Source of the DNA: Marinilongibacter aquaticus
Lineage (GTDB): Bacteria > Bacteroidota > Bacteroidia > Cytophagales > Spirosomataceae
Length of the DNA: 64,000 nt
Assembly (NCBI RefSeq): GCF_020149935.1
Contig: NZ_CP083757.1
Span: forward strand, 124,001 to 188,000
Direction of reading: 5' to 3'
Shown: positions 60,894 to 64,000 of the stretch, piece after piece
How positions within the stretch are numbered: the stretch's first letter is position 1
Layout: each line of letters opens with the position of its first letter
The notes under the pieces: model-generated
Seen by the model: only the letters and a program-made list of their open reading frames with translations
Databases searched by the model: none
Told to the model about the DNA's origin: nothing
Translations under genes and position numbers: made by a program

Positions 60894-61561
60894 ATTGCCT
60901 GTACCGTGTGTTTAAATCCGTGTTCTAAGCGAGCGAACAAACTCTCGTTTACAGGATATTGGCCAAACCATACATGCTCGTAATTGCGTGTGCAGTTTTT
61001 GATCTCCAATAGTTTTTCGTTTGGAAGCTTGTGGGCGAGTTGTCCCAAATATTGCGTGTTGGTGGTATACCGGCTAAAAGTGATGAGGTTTTTCTGCGAA
61101 AGCTGTTTGAGCAAAAGCAAAAAATACCACCGCACTGCCAATCGATAATCTCCAGTCGCTTTGGCTTTTTCGATCAATGCGGGATAATCAAGGTTTTCCA
61201 GATCGGTTTTGGTCTCGATGGCTCCACTGTGCTCAAAGTCTTCCTTTTCTTTCTTGTTTTGGTTTTTTCGATTTCCAATCAATTTGCTGAACACAAAATA
61301 AAGGATGTAGGCCAAGGCAGAAAAAGTCAACACCCAAAAGAAGATTCGAATGCCCAATTCGAGCGTTTCCAATATAGAAGTGGCGTCGTCCGCATGTTGC
61401 AAAGCTTTCTGAATTTCGGGTTCCAGTTCTTTATCGGCATACCAATACTGCTCGTTGGATTTGATTTGCTCGATCTGCTCTTTTTCAAGCTTTGCATTTT
61501 GCCCCAAAACAGGCAAGCTCAACAATATAAGCAAGCACAATTTAGGCATAAATCTTTTCAT
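60890..61561 (-). CDS. DUF4129 domain-containing protein
   Basis: A 223-residue protein; ATG 61561 is chosen because it begins a signal-like segment (MKRFMPKLCLLILLSLPVLGQ). The linker YWYADKELEPEIQKALQHADD precedes a membrane helix (IFFWVLTFSALAYILYFVFSKLIG) and the C-terminal DUF4129 part with DYRLAVRWYFLLLLKQLSQKNLITFSRYTTNTQYLGQL. Its function is unknown. It overlaps the SpoIIM-like gene by 20 bases and the DUF4350 gene by 4. Confidence 0.85.
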   Translation of the reverse strand: MKRFMPKLCLLILLSLPVLGQNAKLEKEQIEQIKSNEQYWYADKELEPEIQKALQHADDATSILETLELGIRIFFWVLTFSALAYILYFVFSKLIGNRKNQNKKEKEDFEHSGAIETKTDLENLDYPALIEKAKATGDYRLAVRWYFLLLLKQLSQKNLITFSRYTTNTQYLGQLAHKLPNEKLLEIKNCTRNYEHVWFGQYPVNESLFARLEHGFKHTVQAI

Positions 61562-62543
61562 AATATGTGGTGTTGGGCACGGTTTTGGCCACTTTTCCCG
61601 AGTAAATGAAGAAATACCAGACAATGCTCAAAAGACAGGAAAATAAGACCAAAGCGAGCAGGATAAAGAGCGGAAGGGGCATGGCACTGAGCCCCTCGGT
61701 GCCGAGATAAGTGACAAAACTTTCGATGATTGCGGCAATAAATGTCAAAGGCACGCCGCCCAAAAATATTTTCGCACTGACTTTCATTCCCATAAGCAGC
61801 GATTCTTTTCGGCTGTGTGCACTGTTTCGGGCAATATGCAGTCCAAGACAAAGCCCGGCCATGCATTCGAGTACAAGGCCCATCAATTCAAAAGTGCCGT
61901 GCAGCATAATTACGAACAGGGCATCGACCAATAGACTATTGATCCAAAATAAACTGAAAAAGGCCCCGATCATTATGCCGTTTTTGAAGGTGGCATAAAT
62001 CGAACCTAAGCCAAAGAAAATGCCTGAAGTGAAAAGAATAAGACCGACGAAGAAATTGTTGGCCAATATTTGAAAGAACATGAGTATCGGATACGCATCA
62101 TTGTAGACACCGAAAGGACGTCCATCGTTAATGTTTTCTTCCGTCATTTGGACATAATTCGAACCCAGGATGGTTGATATGAATTGAGTGTCGAGGTGTG
62201 AAAAAAGCAGGCCCAAGAACACAGAAGCCAGAAAAAGCAGCAGGGCCGTGTACAACACTTTTTTGTTTTTGCCCACGATCAGTGGCAAATCGAATTTCCA
62301 GAAATCACGCAGTGGATTTTGGCTTTGGGCCGAACGCAGATAGATTTTTCCGTAAATATTGGCCGCCAGGGCATTCAGGTATTTCGAAAGTTGGCTATTC
62401 GGATAGTGTGTCTTGGCATAGGAAATGTCGTTCAGAAGAGAAACAAAATCCTGACTCAGCTCGTCCGTGTTTCCGTAAGCTTCCTCATTTTCAATGCGTG
62501 CCCATTTATCTTTATGTTTGAATATAAATGTACTTTCTCTCAC
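61542..62543 (-). CDS. SpoIIM/DUF95 family membrane protein
   Basis: A 333-residue integral membrane protein with about six helices. The N-terminal soluble helices (ELSQDFVSLLNDISYAKTHYPNSQLSKYLNALAANIYGKIY) precede FGLGSIYATFKNGIMIGAFF and the conserved HGTFELMGLVLECMAGLCLG of the stage II sporulation protein M family. The organism shows no sign of sporulating; in Bacteroidota these proteins occur in MoxR/RDD clusters. It is the first gene of the minus-strand cluster and is divergent from the RDD gene. Confidence 0.92.
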   Translation of the reverse strand: MRESTFIFKHKDKWARIENEEAYGNTDELSQDFVSLLNDISYAKTHYPNSQLSKYLNALAANIYGKIYLRSAQSQNPLRDFWKFDLPLIVGKNKKVLYTALLLFLASVFLGLLFSHLDTQFISTILGSNYVQMTEENINDGRPFGVYNDAYPILMFFQILANNFFVGLILFTSGIFFGLGSIYATFKNGIMIGAFFSLFWINSLLVDALFVIMLHGTFELMGLVLECMAGLCLGLHIARNSAHSRKESLLMGMKVSAKIFLGGVPLTFIAAIIESFVTYLGTEGLSAMPLPLFILLALVLFSCLLSIVWYFFIYSGKVAKTVPNTTYYEKIYA

Positions 62544-62625
62544 TGAATATCAATGTTTAAATGCAATAAAATAATTTAATTGCGACTTTAGAACGCTTGG
62601 CGTTTTTTTTCTACGAATATTTCAA

Positions 62626-63405
62626 ATGGCTCATTCTGTTCAAATTGCAACGCATTTAAATGTCGATCTCGACTTTACCTTGGCTTCATGGGGCAAGCGT
62701 TTGGGCGGTTTTGCCTTAGACTGGCTTTTCAAATGGATCTATTTGGTTTTGCCCATTTGGTTCTTTCCAAGCGGTTTTAGCGGAAAAATCGCCAGTCTAT
62801 TCTTCTGGGTGTATTTCATTCCTTTTGCCTTTTACTCTCTGCTTTTCGAATACTTCAACAACGGGCAATCTCTTGGAAAAAAAATAATGAAGATGCGGGT
62901 CATCAGTGCAGATGGCTTCCCGGCTTCTTTTTATCAATTGCTTACCCGTTGGCTTTTCAATATGGTCGATGTTTGGCTGGTGATTTTGCTGAGCGGGTTC
63001 GAAGTGGAACTGGGCTTTTTGGCTATTTTCAGTCCTTGGGTGGGCGGTTTGTTTATTTTGTTGACACCGAAAAAGCAACGCGTGGGCGATTTGGCGGCGG
63101 GTACAATTGTGATCAATTCCGAAAAAGAACATGTAAGTCTGGAACAGACAATTTACAGCTACCGCAATTTGTTCGATACATATCAGCCCACTTTTCCACA
63201 AGTGATGCGGCTTTCGGATCAGGATTTGAATACGGTGAAACGCCTGTTTGAAAAGGGCGGTGCCATTGAAGACGGCGAACTGTTGGAACGCCTCAGTCGA
63301 AGAATTAAAACCGTGCTAAAAGTGGAAACGCAGATGGACGATGAGACGTTTATCCAAACTTTGCTGAAGGACTACAATTATTATTCGAAACAGGAATTGA
63401 CTTAA
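62626..63405 (+). CDS. RDD family membrane protein
   Basis: A 259-residue protein. LASWGKRLGGFALDWLFKWIYLVLPIWF holds the first Arg and Asp of the RDD motif; FNNGQSLGKKIMKMRVISADG and FLAIFSPWVGGLFILLTPKKQRVGDLAAGTIVI complete it. Three or four membrane helices, then a helical cytoplasmic tail of about 90 residues. The role is unknown, possibly transport. It is divergent from the MoxR-SpoIIM cluster, with which RDD genes are commonly associated. Confidence 0.93.
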   Translation: MAHSVQIATHLNVDLDFTLASWGKRLGGFALDWLFKWIYLVLPIWFFPSGFSGKIASLFFWVYFIPFAFYSLLFEYFNNGQSLGKKIMKMRVISADGFPASFYQLLTRWLFNMVDVWLVILLSGFEVELGFLAIFSPWVGGLFILLTPKKQRVGDLAAGTIVINSEKEHVSLEQTIYSYRNLFDTYQPTFPQVMRLSDQDLNTVKRLFEKGGAIEDGELLERLSRRIKTVLKVETQMDDETFIQTLLKDYNYYSKQELT

Positions 63406-63424
63406 GTTCTCCTGTGAAAAATTC

Positions 63425-63467
63425 GCCCTTTTCTTTTCGGAAGAGGGCTGTTTCTGCTCGCTTTTTT
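63425..63467 (+). terminator. Probable terminator after the RDD gene
   Basis: A 9-bp stem (GCCCTTTTC with GAAGAGGGC, one G-U) and a six-base loop are followed by TGTTTCTG and, further on, CTTTTTT. The T tract is displaced. Confidence 0.4.
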
Positions 63468-63588
63468 ATCGCTTTCCTTTATTAATTAGGCTAATTTTAG
63501 AAAAATTAGAAAAATTTCAAGAATACAATGTGGGGTATGGCCTGAAAATCTTGCCTTTAAATTGTACAACCTATTGAACTGAAGTAAA

Positions 63589-64000
63589 ATGAATTTCGAC
63601 AAGGAAGAGCGATCCTCTGGAACGGGCTTGCGGAAAGCGGCAAACAAAGAAGTGGAGTTCAATCAAGAGGTTGTGCTGAAGAACACTTTCAAGACGTCTA
63701 TCGAAGAGGGTTTTGAATTGATGTTCCGGTATTATTATACGCCTCTTTGCAGCAATGCCATCCGGATTGTGTACGACCGCGAAGCCGCAGAGGACATTGT
63801 GGCCGATGTTTTCGAAGATTTTTGGGAAAAGCGGGTACATACTGAAATGAAGACTTCTTATAAGGCCTATTTGTACCAAGCTGTGCGAAACAAATCGCTG
63901 AATTATTTGCACCGAATCACAAACAAAAATTACGTGACTGATGAGCTGAATGAAGAGGTGCTGAACAAAGGTTTTCATGTTACTCCCGAAGACATTGTCA
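63589..64000 (+). CDS. ECF RNA polymerase sigma-70 factor (5' part, truncated by window edge)
   Basis: From ATG 63589 the frame stays open to the end of the window (137 codons). Region 2 is clear: FELMFRYYYTPLCSNAIRIVYDREAAEDIVADVFEDFWEKR, then TSYKAYLYQAVRNKSLNYLHR, typical of the SusCD-associated ECF sigma factors of Bacteroidota. Region 4 should follow beyond base 64000. This gene is easily missed since no stop codon is present. It is preceded by about 180 bases without a gene. An anti-sigma gene and a SusC-type receptor could follow outside the window. Confidence 0.88.
   Translation, partial: MNFDKEERSSGTGLRKAANKEVEFNQEVVLKNTFKTSIEEGFELMFRYYYTPLCSNAIRIVYDREAAEDIVADVFEDFWEKRVHTEMKTSYKAYLYQAVRNKSLNYLHRITNKNYVTDELNEEVLNKGFHVTPEDIV

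Noticed and set aside
61542-62543. SpoIIM-like gene as evidence for sporulation
   Set aside because: The family is widespread in non-sporulating Bacteroidota in MoxR/RDD clusters and no other sporulation gene is present.

Overview
The window is a piece of a Bacteroidota chromosome, most likely from the order Cytophagales. The evidence is two SusC/SusD outer-membrane glycan uptake pairs, a hybrid two-component regulator, RagB/SusD-type lipoproteins, a DUF4374 protein, several TANNTTTG-type -7 promoter motifs, a Suf operon with a bacilliredoxin gene, and a tmRNA whose tag ends in -YAMAA. Genus and species cannot be decided from the sequence alone.

Layout. 1-849 is the 3' part of a DUF4374 gene. 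1437-21965 is a sulfated-glycan polysaccharide utilisation locus (PUL). On the minus strand it has an S1 sulfatase, a hybrid sensor/regulator and a clan GH-D alpha-galactosidase-like enzyme in one tight operon, then SusC and SusD. Divergent on the plus strand are two more S1 sulfatases and a large FG-GAP/ASPIC lipoprotein. The non-coding stretches of this locus carry a repeated TTTGTACCC/CCTATTTG motif and a long palindrome in front of susC that look like operator sites. 21972-27101 holds a small lipocalin-like lipoprotein gene and a second SusC/SusD pair without enzymes. 27740-30495 is a two-gene periplasmic molybdenum hydroxylase of the isoquinoline oxidoreductase type.

30531-31972 is the most unusual segment. 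A REP-associated tyrosine transposase (RAYT) lies between inverted REP palindromes. Two more REPs enclose a decayed copy of the RAYT 5' region, and all of this ends 15 bases from the terminator of the ssrA (tmRNA) gene. The tmRNA gene itself (minus strand) is complete and encodes the tag GNTQYAMAA.

32051-35808 (minus) has a DUF3307 membrane protein and a SatD-like regulator preceded by tandem ATGCAT operator-like repeats, then CtlX and an arginine-deiminase-family enzyme. 35977-41496 (plus) is iron-sulfur assembly: sufC, sufD, an inserted DUF1080 lipoprotein gene, sufS, sufE, a DUF59/SufT protein and a bacilliredoxin. sufB is absent. 41581-48000 is housekeeping: hemW, a methyltransferase, a DAHP synthase/chorismate mutase fusion, lspA, a LysM protein and purE/purK. 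48093-52840 (plus) has an AddB-like Fe-S nuclease, a GH33-type sialidase and a subclass B1 metallo-beta-lactamase.

52932-56861 (plus) is an ECF sigma operon: sigma factor, a membrane-anchored beta-barrel-like protein in the anti-sigma position, a Rieske lipoprotein, a DUF5777 barrel and a YceI protein. 56907-63405 holds a DUF805 protein and a MoxR-DUF58-DUF4350-DUF4129-SpoIIM cluster with a divergent RDD protein. The right edge cuts a second ECF sigma factor gene that starts at 63589.
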